Part shown: positions 1 through 9,330 of the stretch, piece after piece
How positions within the stretch are numbered: the first letter of the stretch is position 1
How the letters are laid out: each line of letters starts with the position of its first letter
Origin: Pseudomonas sp. FEN
GTDB lineage: Bacteria > Pseudomonadota > Gammaproteobacteria > Pseudomonadales > Pseudomonadaceae
Direction of reading: 5' to 3'
DNA length: 64,000 bases
NCBI RefSeq assembly: GCF_904067045.1
Contig: NZ_CAJFDC010000001.1
Coordinates: 558,001-622,000 of the forward strand
The notes under the pieces: generated by a model
What the model saw: the letters and a program-made list of their open reading frames with translations, nothing else
Told to the model about the DNA's origin: nothing
Database searches by the model: none
Made by a program: the position numbers and the translations under genes

Positions 1-1284
1 CCGATCCAGGCTCAAGTGGTTCAGGAAGTTGCTGAAACACATCCAGGCCGACAGCGCATTCATGTCGCGGAACTGCTCCGGCAGGTACTTGGGCGGCACG
101 ACCAGGCCCTCATCCACCAACTGGCGCAACGTGCGCATATCCTCCAGGGTGGTCTTGCCGCAAAACAGCAACGGCACCTGTTCGAGCTTGCCCTTGCGCA
201 CGGCCAACTGAATATAGTTGTAAACCATGATAAAGCCCTTGAGGTAGGACAAGTCTTTGGTAAATGGCAGCCCCGTGGGCGTCGAGCCCCGGAAAATCCG
301 ACTGGCGTTGCCGTAGCTTTCCTCCATCTCGAAACCCTGCTCGCGGAAGAACTCGAACACCTGGAGGAAATCCGCGCCCTGCTCCACCATGTCGATGGCA
401 CGGGTACGGTTGGTCAACTTGCGCAAGCGGGTCGGATAGGAAGCGAAGGCTATCACTTCCATCAGAATCGCCAGGCCTTCCTGGGTCACGGTCGACGAGG
501 GCGGGCCCTTGGACAGGAAGGTGCAGATCGGCTGGTTCAAGCCATTGAGGGTGGTCCCGACATGCACCAGGCCTTCATGCACCTCCAACGCCCGGACATC
601 CCGCGAGTTGAACATCGCATCGGCGCGAATCTTGATGTAGTCGGCGCCGGCCGCCGCATCGGCGACGATGCCGTCGGACTCGAAGACCCGGATGGTGCCC
701 TCCGCCTCGCCGAACACCTTGTTCAAGCGGCTTTGCAGCAGGTCGACCGCGTCCTTGGCGGTGAGGGTCTTGGGTTCGTCCTTGAGATCGCCGCGCACGT
801 CGATATTGTTCAGGTAGTCGGACAGCATCAAGCCCAGGTCGGCCAGGGTCGGATCACCGGCGTGGAAGGCGTCCGACGCGGCCCCGTAGAGTTCCTGGGA
901 GATCAACCCGAAATCCGCGGTCCCCCGGGCTTCGAGCATCCGCACCACCTGCCGGTACTCGCGGCACATGCGGCGCATGATCTGCCCGACCGGGTTGAAC
1001 TGGCCGAGCCGACGGGTGATATCGCGCTCGATGTTCTGGAACTCCAGCTTCACCGCACTGGAATCGAACGACAGTGGCCGCGAGGTGTAATAGTCGCGAT
1101 CCACCGCCGGCATTTCCTTGCCCTTGGCCTTGAGAAAACCCTTGCGGATATTCTCGTCCCACTTCACCGCATCGAGCACGCGAATCGGCGTCTGCGCCAG
1201 CACAATGCGATCAGAGAGGCTGCGTATCGTCTGCTGGTATTCGTCCAAGGGTGACTCCTGATAGTTGCGGCGGTGAATAGCCAT
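1..1284 (-). CDS. DUF1704 / flavohemoglobin expression-modulating QEGLA-motif protein (3' end outside window)
   Basis: The reverse strand is open for about 428 codons from an ATG at 1284 and runs off the left edge. The translation contains TQEGLAILME, the QEGLA signature of this family, and an EVHEGLVHVGTT segment near residue 235 with an HExxxH arrangement. From recalled knowledge, DUF1704 is related to the eukaryotic MATCAP (KIAA0895) zinc carboxypeptidases, so a peptidase role is possible. The link to flavohemoglobin comes from the family name only. The ATG has a weak ribosome site. A TTG at 1248 has a clean AGGAGT five bases upstream and may be the true start. The gene lies 9 bases after a TetR gene and is probably co-transcribed with it. 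Confidence 0.85.
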   Translation of the reverse strand, partial: MAIHRRNYQESPLDEYQQTIRSLSDRIVLAQTPIRVLDAVKWDENIRKGFLKAKGKEMPAVDRDYYTSRPLSFDSSAVKLEFQNIERDITRRLGQFNPVGQIMRRMCREYRQVVRMLEARGTADFGLISQELYGAASDAFHAGDPTLADLGLMLSDYLNNIDVRGDLKDEPKTLTAKDAVDLLQSRLNKVFGEAEGTIRVFESDGIVADAAAGADYIKIRADAMFNSRDVRALEVHEGLVHVGTTLNGLNQPICTFLSKGPPSSTVTQEGLAILMEVIAFASYPTRLRKLTNRTRAIDMVEQGADFLQVFEFFREQGFEMEESYGNASRIFRGSTPTGLPFTKDLSYLKGFIMVYNYIQLAVRKGKLEQVPLLFCGKTTLEDMRTLRQLVDEGLVVPPKYLPEQFRDMNALSAWMCFSNFLNHLSLDR

Positions 1285-1293
1285 GCAAAAAGC

Positions 1294-1998
1294 CTAGACC
1301 GACGCCAGCACCAGATGCATGTAACGCGAGAGAGTCCTCAACATGTCCGGTTCAGACTGGGCCTCGGCGTCGTTGAGCAGCCCCTGATATTCCATCCGGC
1401 CGATAATCGCCGTCAACACTTTGGCATCCTGCTGCGGCTCCTTGGTTCCCAGTACCTGGACAAACTGGTAGGCGCCCTGCAGGAGAATCTGCTGGTGCGA
1501 GCGCACCAACACCGCCAGGCGGGGATTGAGCAGCGCTTCCTGGCGAAACGCCTGCTCAGCCATCAGATACTCGCGGCGGTTGTGCAGTTGCCGCTGAATG
1601 TAGTCGGCGATCATCCGCGCGATGTCGTCGGCCAGTTGCGTGCGTGAGGCCACGCTGCCATCCCCGTAGGCGACCATTTCCCGCAACATGCCTTCGGTGT
1701 TTCCCCAGAGCTTGGCCATGTAGGCCGCGCTGCGCTCGACATATTGGGCGAAGGTATCGGTGAGCAGGTCATCGATATCCTTGAAGTAGTAGGTGGTGGC
1801 CGAAAGCGGTACACCGGCCTCGGCAGCCACTGCCCGATGGCGTACCCCGCGTACGCCATCGCGCACGACAATGCGCATGGCCGCGTCGAGAATATCCTGT
1901 CGGCGTTGCTCGCTGCCCTGTCGGCTGGCCTTGCGTCCCTGATATTGAACGCTTTCAGCCACCTCGGTGGCGACGCCAGCTGCTCCCTTTTGCGCCAT
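1294..1998 (-). CDS. TetR/AcrR family transcriptional regulator
   Basis: A 234-residue protein. The N-terminal helix-turn-helix lies at about residues 30-75 and contains ILDAAMRIVVRDG and GVPLSATTYYFKDIDDLL, the classic TetR recognition helix followed by a Y-F-K-D turn. The C-terminal half is the ligand-binding helical domain. The reading frame extends upstream to 2061, but the ATG at 1998 is preceded by GGAG at good spacing and is preferred. It sits between lysS (separated by a terminator) and the DUF1704 gene, which it may control. From memory, PAO1 also has a TetR gene next to lysS. The ligand is unknown. Confidence 0.9.
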   Translation of the reverse strand: MAQKGAAGVATEVAESVQYQGRKASRQGSEQRRQDILDAAMRIVVRDGVRGVRHRAVAAEAGVPLSATTYYFKDIDDLLTDTFAQYVERSAAYMAKLWGNTEGMLREMVAYGDGSVASRTQLADDIARMIADYIQRQLHNRREYLMAEQAFRQEALLNPRLAVLVRSHQQILLQGAYQFVQVLGTKEPQQDAKVLTAIIGRMEYQGLLNDAEAQSEPDMLRTLSRYMHLVLASV

Positions 1999-2062
1999 TG
2001 CACGCTCCACTAGCAATCTTCCTCTCTTGTAATATTTTGAAACGCCAGTACCAACAGACAAT

Positions 2063-2092
2063 AAAAAAGCCGCCTTATGAGGGCGGCTTTTT
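2063..2092 (-). terminator. Intrinsic terminator after lysS
   Basis: GCCGCC and GGGCGGC arms around a short loop, flanked by A and T runs on both sides, so it could act in both directions. It lies just after the lysS stop and upstream of the TetR gene, and should separate the two minus-strand units. Confidence 0.85.
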
Positions 2093-2103
2093 CAACAACA
2101 CGC

Positions 2104-3606
2104 TTATGCTTGCGGCCGCATGTGCGGGAACAGGATCACATCACGAATCGACGGTGCATTGGTGAGCAGCATCACCAGGCGGTCGATCCCGATGCCCTCG
2201 CCCGCCGTTGGCGGCATGCCGTATTCCAGGGCCCGGACGAAGTCGGCGTCGTAGTGCATGGCCTCGTCGTCGCCGGCGTCCTTGTCCGCCACCTGGGCCT
2301 TGAAGCGCTCGGCCTGGTCCTCGGCATCGTTCAGCTCGGAGTAGGCGTTGGCGATTTCACGGCCGCCGATAAACAGCTCGAAACGGTCGGTGACGTTCGG
2401 GTTGTCATCGTTGCGGCGCGCCAGCGGCGATACTTCGAACGGATACTGGGTAATGAAGTGCGGCTGTTCCAGCTTGTGCTCGACCAGCTCTTCGAAAATC
2501 ATCACCTGCAGCTTGCCCAGGCCTTCGAAGCCGAGCACCTTGGCCCCGGCCTTCTTGGCGATGGCGCGGGCGGCGTCGATATCCTGCAGATCGGCGGCGC
2601 TGATTTGCGGGTTGTACTTGAGGATCGAATCGAACACCGACAGACGGGTGAACGGCTCGCCGAAGTGGAACACCTTGTCGCCATAGGGCACGTCGGTGCT
2701 GCCCAGAACCGCTTGCGCCAGCTCACGGAACAGTTCTTCGGTCAGGTCCATGTTGTCTTCGTAGTCAGCGTAGGCCTGGTAGAACTCGAGCATGGTGAAC
2801 TCGGGGTTGTGCCGGGTCGAAACGCCTTCGTTACGGAAGTTGCGGTTGATCTCGAACACCCGCTCGAAGCCACCGACCACCAGCCGCTTGAGGTACAACT
2901 CCGGCGCGATGCGCAGGTACATGCCCATGTCCAGCGCATTGTGGTGGGTTTCGAACGGCTTGGCCGCCGCGCCACCGGGAATGGTTTGCAGCATCGGCGT
3001 TTCCACTTCCATGAAATCGCGCTGCATCATGAAGTTGCGGATATGCGCGATGACCTGCGAGCGGACGCGGAACGTCTGACGCACTTCTTCGTTGACGATC
3101 AGGTCGACGTAGCGCTGGCGATAGCGCTGCTCGGTGTCGGTCAGGCCGTGATGCTTGTCCGGCAGCGGGCGCAGGGACTTGGTCAGCAGGCGCACCTGGG
3201 TCATTTCAACGTAGAGGTCACCCTTGCCGGAACGGGCCAGGGTGCCTTCGGCTGCAATGATATCGCCCAGGTCCCAGGTTTTCACCGCGGCCAGGGTCTC
3301 TTCCGAGAGGGTCTTGCGGTTGACATAGACCTGGATACGTCCGGTCATGTCCTGGATCACCATGAACGAGCCGCGGTTGAGCATGATGCGACCGGCAACC
3401 TTGACCGGAATCGCCGCCTCGGCCAGCTCTTCCTTGGTCTTGTCCGCGTACTGTTTCTGCAAGTCTTCGCAGTAGGCGTCGCGACGGAAGTCGTTGGGGA
3501 AGGCCTGACCCTTGGCGCGCTCGGCAGCCAGCTTTTCCTTGCGCAGGGCGATCAGGGTGTTTTCTTCCTGTTGCAGGGCTTGCGGGTCGAGTTGTAGGTC
3601 GCTCAT
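2104..3606 (-). CDS. lysS: Lysine--tRNA ligase (class II)
   Basis: A 500-residue class II lysyl-tRNA synthetase that charges tRNA-Lys in the cytoplasm. The N-terminal OB-fold anticodon-binding domain includes [20 protein letters not shown]. Motif 2 is seen in [20 protein letters not shown] and motif 3 near the C terminus in [14 protein letters not shown]. Length is normal for the bacterial LysS family. It lies 96 bases downstream of prfB in the same orientation, the common prfB-lysS arrangement in gammaproteobacteria, and ends at a strong terminator. Confidence 0.98.
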   Translation of the reverse strand: MSDLQLDPQALQQEENTLIALRKEKLAAERAKGQAFPNDFRRDAYCEDLQKQYADKTKEELAEAAIPVKVAGRIMLNRGSFMVIQDMTGRIQVYVNRKTLSEETLAAVKTWDLGDIIAAEGTLARSGKGDLYVEMTQVRLLTKSLRPLPDKHHGLTDTEQRYRQRYVDLIVNEEVRQTFRVRSQVIAHIRNFMMQRDFMEVETPMLQTIPGGAAAKPFETHHNALDMGMYLRIAPELYLKRLVVGGFERVFEINRNFRNEGVSTRHNPEFTMLEFYQAYADYEDNMDLTEELFRELAQAVLGSTDVPYGDKVFHFGEPFTRLSVFDSILKYNPQISAADLQDIDAARAIAKKAGAKVLGFEGLGKLQVMIFEELVEHKLEQPHFITQYPFEVSPLARRNDDNPNVTDRFELFIGGREIANAYSELNDAEDQAERFKAQVADKDAGDDEAMHYDADFVRALEYGMPPTAGEGIGIDRLVMLLTNAPSIRDVILFPHMRPQA

Positions 3607-3702
3607 GTCTTTAGATTTTCCATCACAGGTTCGTTACCCCCGGCCTTCGGCAGGGGTTCACGGCAGGTGGCGCGCCTTGAGGCGAGCCGCCGCCGCAGTG
3701 CC

Positions 3703-4798
3703 TTAAAGCCCTTGCTTGAGGCTGGCTTCCAGGTATTCGTCGATATCGCCGTCCAGCACCTTGTCGCAGTCGCTGCGTTCGATGTTGGTGCGCAGATCCT
3801 TGATCCGCGAGGCGTCGAGTACGTAGGAACGGATCTGATGACCCCAGCCGATATCCGACTTGGTGTCTTCCAGGGCCTGGGAAGCGGCGTTGCGCTTCTG
3901 CACTTCCTGTTCGTACAAGCGCGCCCGCAACATTTTCATCGCGGTGTCTTTGTTCGCGTGCTGGGAGCGTTCGTTCTGGCAGCAGACCACGGTATTGGTC
4001 GGTACGTGGGTGATCCGCACGGCCGAGTCGGTGGTGTTGACGTGCTGACCACCGGCACCGGAGGAACGATAGGTGTCGATCCGCAGGTCTGCCGGGTTGA
4101 TTTCGATTTCGATGTTGTCGTCGATCTCCGGCGAGACGAACACCGCCGAGAACGAGGTGTGACGACGGTTGCCGGAGTCGAACGGGCTCTTGCGCACCAG
4201 GCGGTGCACGCCGATCTCGGTGCGCAGCCAACCGAAGGCGTATTCGCCCTTGATATGCACGGTGGCGCCCTTGATCCCGGCAACTTCGCCAGCGGACAGT
4301 TCCATGATGGTCGCATCGAAACCGCGTTTGTCGGCCCAGCGCAGGTACATGCGCAGCAGGATATTGGCCCAGTCCTGGGCTTCGGTGCCGCCGGAACCGG
4401 CCTGGATATCCAGGTAGGCGTTGTTCGGGTCCATTTCGCCGCTGAACATCCGCCGGAATTCGAGTTTTTCAAGGGCGCCGCGCAGGCGTTCGACTTCAGC
4501 GGCGACGTCGTCGACGGCACCCTGGTCTTCTTCGGCGGCGGCCATTTCCAGCAGGTCGCGGGCGTCGCTCAAGCCGCTGGACATGTCATCCAGGGTCTCG
4601 ACGATCAGCGCCAGCGCGGAACGCTCGCGGCCGAGGTTCTGCGCATATTCGGGGTTGCTCCAGACAGCCGGATCTTCAAGCTCGCGATTGACTTCGGTCA
4701 GGCGCTCATGCTTTTGATCGTAGTCAAAGATACCCCCGAATGGTTTCGGAGCGCTCGGACAGGTCCTTGATACTGTTAAGGATCGGGTTGATTTCCAT
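3703..4798 (-). CDS. prfB: Peptide chain release factor 2, programmed +1 frameshift
   Basis: RF2 recognises UGA and UAA stop codons and releases the nascent peptide. Translation begins at the ATG at 4798 ([16 protein letters not shown]), reaches CTT TGA at 4729-4724 after about 24 codons, and must shift +1 to continue in the long frame ([17 protein letters not shown]). The slip site is preceded by a GGGGGT Shine-Dalgarno-like stimulator. The full product is 364 residues, the usual size. The anticodon-like SPF ([10 protein letters not shown]) and catalytic GGQ ([14 protein letters not shown]) motifs are both present. The frameshift provides autoregulation by RF2 level. Confidence 0.97.
4724..4741 (-). 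promoter_or_regulatory. RF2 programmed frameshift site
   Basis: The slippery CTT codon is followed directly by TGA and then C, with a GGGGG run three bases upstream. This is the canonical RF2 autoregulatory recoding element. Confidence 0.95.
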
Positions 4799-5010
4799 GG
4801 CGGGCAGCACTCGTCGGTGAACTTTTGAAAGCCGGCGAGTATAACCGAGTTGCGCGCGTCCCGGCAGCCCGCTTGGCGGGGTGAAGGCACAAAGTCATGT
4901 CCCCAGTGAAAAGATTACCGACCGCGTAGGTCATTAAACGCTTCATACGTAAGGCTTTTCTATTTTTTAGCCGCACTATTCAAACGCACCACCAAGGACA
5001 AGCAGACTCT

Positions 5011-5032
5011 CCCTTACCGCTAGAGTAAGGGA
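5011..5032 (+). promoter_or_regulatory. Stem-loop that sequesters the vgrG ribosome-binding site
   Basis: CCCTTAC (5011-5017) and GTAAGGG (5025-5031) form a perfect 7-bp stem with a 7-base loop. The 3' arm contains the AAGGG Shine-Dalgarno sequence, seven bases before the vgrG ATG at 5039. A further AAGGA occurs at 4994-4998. The arrangement suggests translational control. RsmA/RsmE control is an inference from the known Gac/Rsm regulation of Pseudomonas T6SS. Confidence 0.55.
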
Positions 5033-5038
5033 CTACGC

Positions 5039-7246
5039 ATGTTCATTTCAGCGCCACCAAACCGCTTTATCTTGAGCCTTCCGGGCTTGGAACCCGAGCT
5101 TCAGGTGCTGGCCTTCAGCGGCAGCGAAGCCATCAGCCAGCCCTACCGTTTCGAGCTGGAACTGGTCAGCCGACGCCCGGACCTGAACCTCGACGAGCTG
5201 TTGCACCAGCGCGGCTTTCTCGCCTTCAACGATGGCGGCGCGGGCGTTCACGGCCAGGTCTACGGCATCGGCCAGGGCGATACCGGCCAGCACTGGACGC
5301 ACTACCACCTCACCCTCGTACCGCACCTGACCTATCTGGGCCATCGCTTCAACCAGCGTATTTTCCAGAACCAGAGCGTGCCGCAGATCATCGCCCAGGT
5401 GCTCAAGGACCACGGCATCCTCGGCAATGCCTTCAGCTTCAACCTCGCCAAGCCCTTCCCCGCTCGCGAGTACTGCGTGCAGTACAACGAGTCCGACCTG
5501 GATTTCATCCAGCGGTTATGTGAGGAAGATGGCCTGCACTACCACTTCCAGCACAGCCCGGCGGACCACCATCTGGCCTTCGGCGATGACCAGACCTTCT
5601 TTCGCCGGCTACCCGACGCGGTGCCCTATGTGCCGGACAGTGGCACCGTGGCCGCGACAGCGAGCATCCAGTCTTTCGACCTGCGCCTGGAAACCCGCAG
5701 CAGTCATGCCGCCTTGCGCGATTACGACTTCGAAAAACCGCATACCTTGCTGGAGCGGACGACCCGCAGCTCTGACGCCACAGCGCAACCGGAACTGGAG
5801 GACTATCGCTACCCGGGCCACTTCAAGCAGGACGCCGCCGGCAAACAGCTCAATCGCCGCCAGCTGGAACGCCACCGCAGCGACTATCGACAGGCCTCGG
5901 GCAAGAGCAATGAGCCACAGTTGGTCAGCGGCCACCTCATGACCCTGACCGATCATCCACAGCCGGACTGGAACGATCTCTGGCTGCTGACCCAGCTTAC
6001 CCACGAAGGTAAACAGCCACAGGTGCTGGAGGAGTCGGCGCCGAGCCCGAGCAGTGCCGACAGCGATTTCCGCCAGGGTTACCGCAATAGCTTTCTCGCC
6101 ACGCCGTGGGATGTGTTTTTTCGCCCAGCGCTGCGAGCGCGTGAAGCTCGTCGTCTGAATGCCCAGACCGCCATTGTCACCGGGCCGCCGGGCGAGGAAA
6201 TCCACTGTGATGAATATGGCCGGGTGAAGGTGAAGTTCCACTGGGACCGCGCGGATGAAACCGGCGCTCAAAGCAGCTGCTGGTTAAGGGTGGCATCCGG
6301 TTGGGCCGGCCCGGGTCATGGCGCCATCACCCTGCCCCGGGTCGGCATGGAAGTGCTGGTGACTTTTCTGGAAGGCGACCCGGACCAACCACTGATCGTC
6401 GGTTGCCTGAACAACGCCGCGCAACAAACGCCCTACCTGCTGCCCGCGCACAAGACCCGCAGCGTGTTCAAAAGCCAGAGCAGCCCGGGTGGTGGCGGCA
6501 GCAACGAAATCCGTATCGACGACCTCAAGGGCCAGGAGCAGATCTATGTACATGCCCAACGGGATTTCGAGCAGCACATCGAACACGACCAGCAGGTACA
6601 GGTCGGCCATGAACGACATGAAAGCATCGGCGCCAACAGCTATGCCGAGTTCAAGGCTGAAGAACATCACACGGTTCACCAGGATCGTCGCGTCGAGGTG
6701 AAAGGTGATGACCATCTGACGGTGGGAAAGAGCCAACAGGTAAAAGCAGGGCTGGGCTACCTCGTCGAGGCCGGCCAGGAAATTCATTTCCATGCGGGCG
6801 AAAAAATCGTTATCGAGGCCGGTGCCGAATTGACGATCAAGGTGGGCGGCCACTTCATCAAACTCGACAGCAACGGCATCAGTCGAGTAGGCCCCGATGC
6901 CGCTGGGATCGCAGGTACAGGTGCGGGCATTGCCGTGTTGCCTGCTCTTAGCCCCGTCGCCACGGGACAGGCAGGAACCACACATCTCGCACCCGACAGC
7001 ACATTCCAAGAAGCTCACGATGAGCAAATGCAGTTGCTCAACCGTTCCGGCACGCCGCTGAAAGGGATCAAGGTCGCCATCGCAGTTCCTGGAGCAACCG
7101 CCCCTCTGGTTGTCACCAGCGACGCCGACGGACTTCTCCCCCGCGTCAAGACCCAAACCGCCCAGGACCTCAAGGCGTTTCTGAGTTGGGACAAATTCCA
7201 CGTCCCGGAGGGCGCTGACAGTTACGAAAGGAGTCGCAAGCAATGA
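5039..7246 (+). CDS. vgrG: Type VI secretion spike protein VgrG with transthyretin-like C-terminal extension
   Basis: A 735-residue spike that tips the T6SS needle and carries effectors. Residues up to about 380 are the gp27-like barrel region (SGSEAISQPYRFELELVS). The gp5 OB domain follows (DEYGRVKVKFHWDR, GHGAITLPRVGMEVLV). Next comes the needle region with HAQRDFEQHIEHDQQVQVGH-type repeats to about residue 620. The last ~75 residues (SGTPLKGIKVAIAVPG, SDADGLLPRVKT) resemble a transthyretin-like effector-docking domain such as those known on other VgrGs. The stop overlaps the next gene's start (ATGA at 7243). No other T6SS structural genes are in the window, so this is an orphan vgrG island. 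Confidence 0.95.
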   Translation: MFISAPPNRFILSLPGLEPELQVLAFSGSEAISQPYRFELELVSRRPDLNLDELLHQRGFLAFNDGGAGVHGQVYGIGQGDTGQHWTHYHLTLVPHLTYLGHRFNQRIFQNQSVPQIIAQVLKDHGILGNAFSFNLAKPFPAREYCVQYNESDLDFIQRLCEEDGLHYHFQHSPADHHLAFGDDQTFFRRLPDAVPYVPDSGTVAATASIQSFDLRLETRSSHAALRDYDFEKPHTLLERTTRSSDATAQPELEDYRYPGHFKQDAAGKQLNRRQLERHRSDYRQASGKSNEPQLVSGHLMTLTDHPQPDWNDLWLLTQLTHEGKQPQVLEESAPSPSSADSDFRQGYRNSFLATPWDVFFRPALRAREARRLNAQTAIVTGPPGEEIHCDEYGRVKVKFHWDRADETGAQSSCWLRVASGWAGPGHGAITLPRVGMEVLVTFLEGDPDQPLIVGCLNNAAQQTPYLLPAHKTRSVFKSQSSPGGGGSNEIRIDDLKGQEQIYVHAQRDFEQHIEHDQQVQVGHERHESIGANSYAEFKAEEHHTVHQDRRVEVKGDDHLTVGKSQQVKAGLGYLVEAGQEIHFHAGEKIVIEAGAELTIKVGGHFIKLDSNGISRVGPDAAGIAGTGAGIAVLPALSPVATGQAGTTHLAPDSTFQEAHDEQMQLLNRSGTPLKGIKVAIAVPGATAPLVVTSDADGLLPRVKTQTAQDLKAFLSWDKFHVPEGADSYERSRKQ

Positions 7247-8244
7247 GCGCAGATCCGATCCTCACCTGCACCACCAACACCCGACCCGGTTCGCTTTCGA
7301 AGCAGACTTTTGGTTGCGAAATACTCTGGGCCTGGGGCCAGCAGGAAGCGATACGCCGGCTGACGGTGGAGAAGCGTGATCCCTATTCACAACAGGTGCG
7401 CAACGAGCTGGTCGCCAGTTTCAGTGCTCGTGCCGCGCGCATCGCGGCGACCTATGCGCGGTTCTATCTGGAGCTGGAAGACGGTGGCAAACCCGAACTG
7501 AAGGGGCGTTTCTACTGGATGGGCCTGGCGGCTTTTGCCAGTAAACAGGTCAAGTGCGGGTTGGATTTCATACCCGACGCGCTGGCCGTCTCGGTGGGAG
7601 ATTATCTGCCCAATCCAATGGCCATCGGCAAGGACGGGCTGGGCAAAGGTAATTTCTGGTTGTTCCAGGACATTTTTGTCTGGCACTGGTTTTACAGCCA
7701 ATTTCCCGAGCAGTTCGAGGAGTGTGCGCTGGAGCGGAATGCGCTGAACTGTCCTGAATTGACACTGGCGGGGCTGAAGAGCTTGCCATGGGCGGAAGAG
7801 GCGCTGGCGACTTTGAATAACTTCAAGGTAAATCCTCATATCCTTGAAGCTTTTGAAACTATCAAGAAGTGCGAACAGGCCGCCACGGATAACAAGCCAG
7901 ACCTGCAGTTCGACTCACTTTTAGCCATAGCCAACCATGAACAGCTAGAAATCCTGCAGCCACTTATCTACGAGAATCAAATCTTCCAAAAAGTGTTGGA
8001 CCTCCAAGCATTGACAGAAGGGCTTCCCGGTTTCCCTTTAAGGGTTGCAGCTTTCAGTACGGCATGTGATGTAGAAGAAGAAAATCTTCGAGAGCAAATG
8101 ACGGAAGGGGATCTGTACAACGAAACGCACAGAATGAAATTCATTACAAAAATTGCAAACAAATACCATTCACTAATGCAATACGACACCGAATACATGG
8201 AGGAGCGCATTACCTCTATATCCAACTGGTCTAATGCCGCATGA
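7243..8244 (+). CDS. Putative T6SS effector, copy 1 (intact)
   Basis: A 333-residue protein beginning MSADPILTCTTNTRPGS, with an AAGGAG ribosome site inside the vgrG 3' end and an ATGA overlap with vgrG. I see no signal peptide or clear membrane segment, as expected for a VgrG-carried cargo. Visible features are WAWGQQEAIRRL, an arginine/alanine-rich helix (SARAARIAATYARFYLEL) and a conserved GRFYWMGLAAFASKQV block. I recall similar VgrG-linked proteins annotated DUF2515, which I cannot verify. Residues 1-186 are nearly identical to the second copy, and the remainder diverges and is AT-richer. The adjacent lipoprotein suggests a periplasmic target. The enzymatic activity is unknown. Confidence 0.7.
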   Translation: MSADPILTCTTNTRPGSLSKQTFGCEILWAWGQQEAIRRLTVEKRDPYSQQVRNELVASFSARAARIAATYARFYLELEDGGKPELKGRFYWMGLAAFASKQVKCGLDFIPDALAVSVGDYLPNPMAIGKDGLGKGNFWLFQDIFVWHWFYSQFPEQFEECALERNALNCPELTLAGLKSLPWAEEALATLNNFKVNPHILEAFETIKKCEQAATDNKPDLQFDSLLAIANHEQLEILQPLIYENQIFQKVLDLQALTEGLPGFPLRVAAFSTACDVEEENLREQMTEGDLYNETHRMKFITKIANKYHSLMQYDTEYMEERITSISNWSNAA

Positions 8245-9131
8245 AAAAAATCTTGGTGGCAGCACTAATACTTGGACTCACCGCTTGCGACACCTCGAGT
8301 AATCCAGAGAAGCAAAAAATGAAAGACAGCCCCCCTATCATCAAAATCAGCCTTCACGAAGATATAAATGATGTCATAGCACGCAGCCCGATGCCATTCA
8401 AACCTGACTGCTTAGCGGCAGTGGGTGTATGTTGGCATGAAATTTCTCGTTCGCCCAATAGCAAAGAACTCCCTATCGCCAGTATAAAAACGGGGGTTCA
8501 CACGCTACTATTAAATAATGCGTCAAGAATAAGCACTGTCATCTTTGATAGATTCGGTAGTCAAATCGAAAACATAGAAATTGTTTTGAGAGGGCTTCCC
8601 GACAACAGCCTACACACGAACCATCAAAATGCTATATACCAACTAATCGACGGTATCCAACGTGCTGGCTGGATTCACTACTACCGCAGGAGCGACCCTA
8701 GAGTTTCGGGCAAAGAGATGGACAAAATTCATACACCACGGGAAGTACTTGGAAAATTCACATCCAGCCATCCTTGGCTAGACCCAAACTACAGAATCGA
8801 CATAAATCGCTGGCTTAAAGTAGGCTCATTTTATAATTGGTATTTTTACAACAACGGTTCATATCTGCACCTTAGAGCATGGCGTCGACTTTCAAAAAAA
8901 CACCCAGACGAAAGAGGCACTTACTTAATAAGCTTAAATTTTTCAACAGAAGCAGAATTTTGGCGAACTCCCTTCCAAGGCGAAGACAAGCTTCGTTGGA
9001 AAGAGCTGATACCCGACGTGCTAGCGGTCGCAAAAAAACAACGCGAAGAACTGGAAGCCAAAGCCCGAGCCGCCGGTATAGAAATTGATGAGTCGTATCA
9101 AGACCCTCTGATCAAAGAGTTAAATTTGTGA
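8241..9131 (+). CDS. Putative lipoprotein immunity protein, copy 1
   Basis: A 296-residue predicted lipoprotein. Its signal peptide MKKILVAALILGLTAC ends in a lipobox LTAC with Cys16. Asp at +2 would favour inner-membrane retention under the E. coli rule. It overlaps the effector stop (ATGA at 8241) and has no evident Shine-Dalgarno, so it is probably translated by coupling to the effector. Base composition is visibly AT-rich compared with vgrG, a sign of horizontal origin. The C-terminal ~40 residues (KKQREELEAKARAAGIEIDE onward) are charged and helical and are conserved exactly in copy 2. No known fold recognised. The immunity role is inferred from position. Confidence 0.65.
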   Translation: MKKILVAALILGLTACDTSSNPEKQKMKDSPPIIKISLHEDINDVIARSPMPFKPDCLAAVGVCWHEISRSPNSKELPIASIKTGVHTLLLNNASRISTVIFDRFGSQIENIEIVLRGLPDNSLHTNHQNAIYQLIDGIQRAGWIHYYRRSDPRVSGKEMDKIHTPREVLGKFTSSHPWLDPNYRIDINRWLKVGSFYNWYFYNNGSYLHLRAWRRLSKKHPDERGTYLISLNFSTEAEFWRTPFQGEDKLRWKELIPDVLAVAKKQREELEAKARAAGIEIDESYQDPLIKELNL

Positions 9132-9168
9132 CCCAATACCAAAGTCAAATTTCAATTTTTACCCACCC

Positions 9169-9330
9169 ATGAAAAGTCTGCCTCTTTTCCTGGTTGTCAC
9201 CAACGACGCCAACGGACTTCTCCCCCGCGTCAAGACCCAAACCGCCCAGGACCTCAAGGCGTTTCTGAGTTGGGACAAATTCCACGTCCCGGAGGGCGCT
9301 GACAGTTACGAAAGGAGTCGCAAGCAATGA
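9169..9330 (+). pseudogene. Orphan vgrG C-terminal fragment
   Basis: Codons from about 9190 repeat the last ~46 codons of vgrG with two nucleotide changes (VTNDANGLLPRVKT against VTSDADGLLPRVKT) and end in the same stop overlapping the next effector start. An in-frame ATG at 9169 gives a 53-residue open frame, but there is no ribosome site before it. The fragment still carries the AAGGAG that serves the second effector. It is the left end of the duplicated unit, left without the rest of vgrG. Confidence 0.85.

Larger units (their letters stand above)
7106..9189 (+). repeat. Tandem duplication, unit 1 (vgrG tail + effector + immunity)
   Basis: This 2,084-base unit runs from inside the vgrG 3' end to just after the first immunity gene. 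It is followed immediately by a second unit of the same length. Every landmark (effector start, immunity start, immunity stop) is offset by exactly 2,084 bases, so there is no net insertion or deletion between copies. Confidence 0.9.

Noticed and set aside
16..1254. 412-codon frame on the plus strand at the left edge
   Set aside because: The minus strand encodes the QEGLA/DUF1704 protein with its conserved motif; the plus frame is a shadow.
2077..3597. 506-codon frame antisense to lysS
   Set aside because: Antisense shadow of a clear lysyl-tRNA synthetase.
9145..9327. 60-codon minus-strand frame in the duplicated vgrG tail
   Set aside because: It is antisense to the vgrG tail copy and mirrors the same shadow at 6284-7243.
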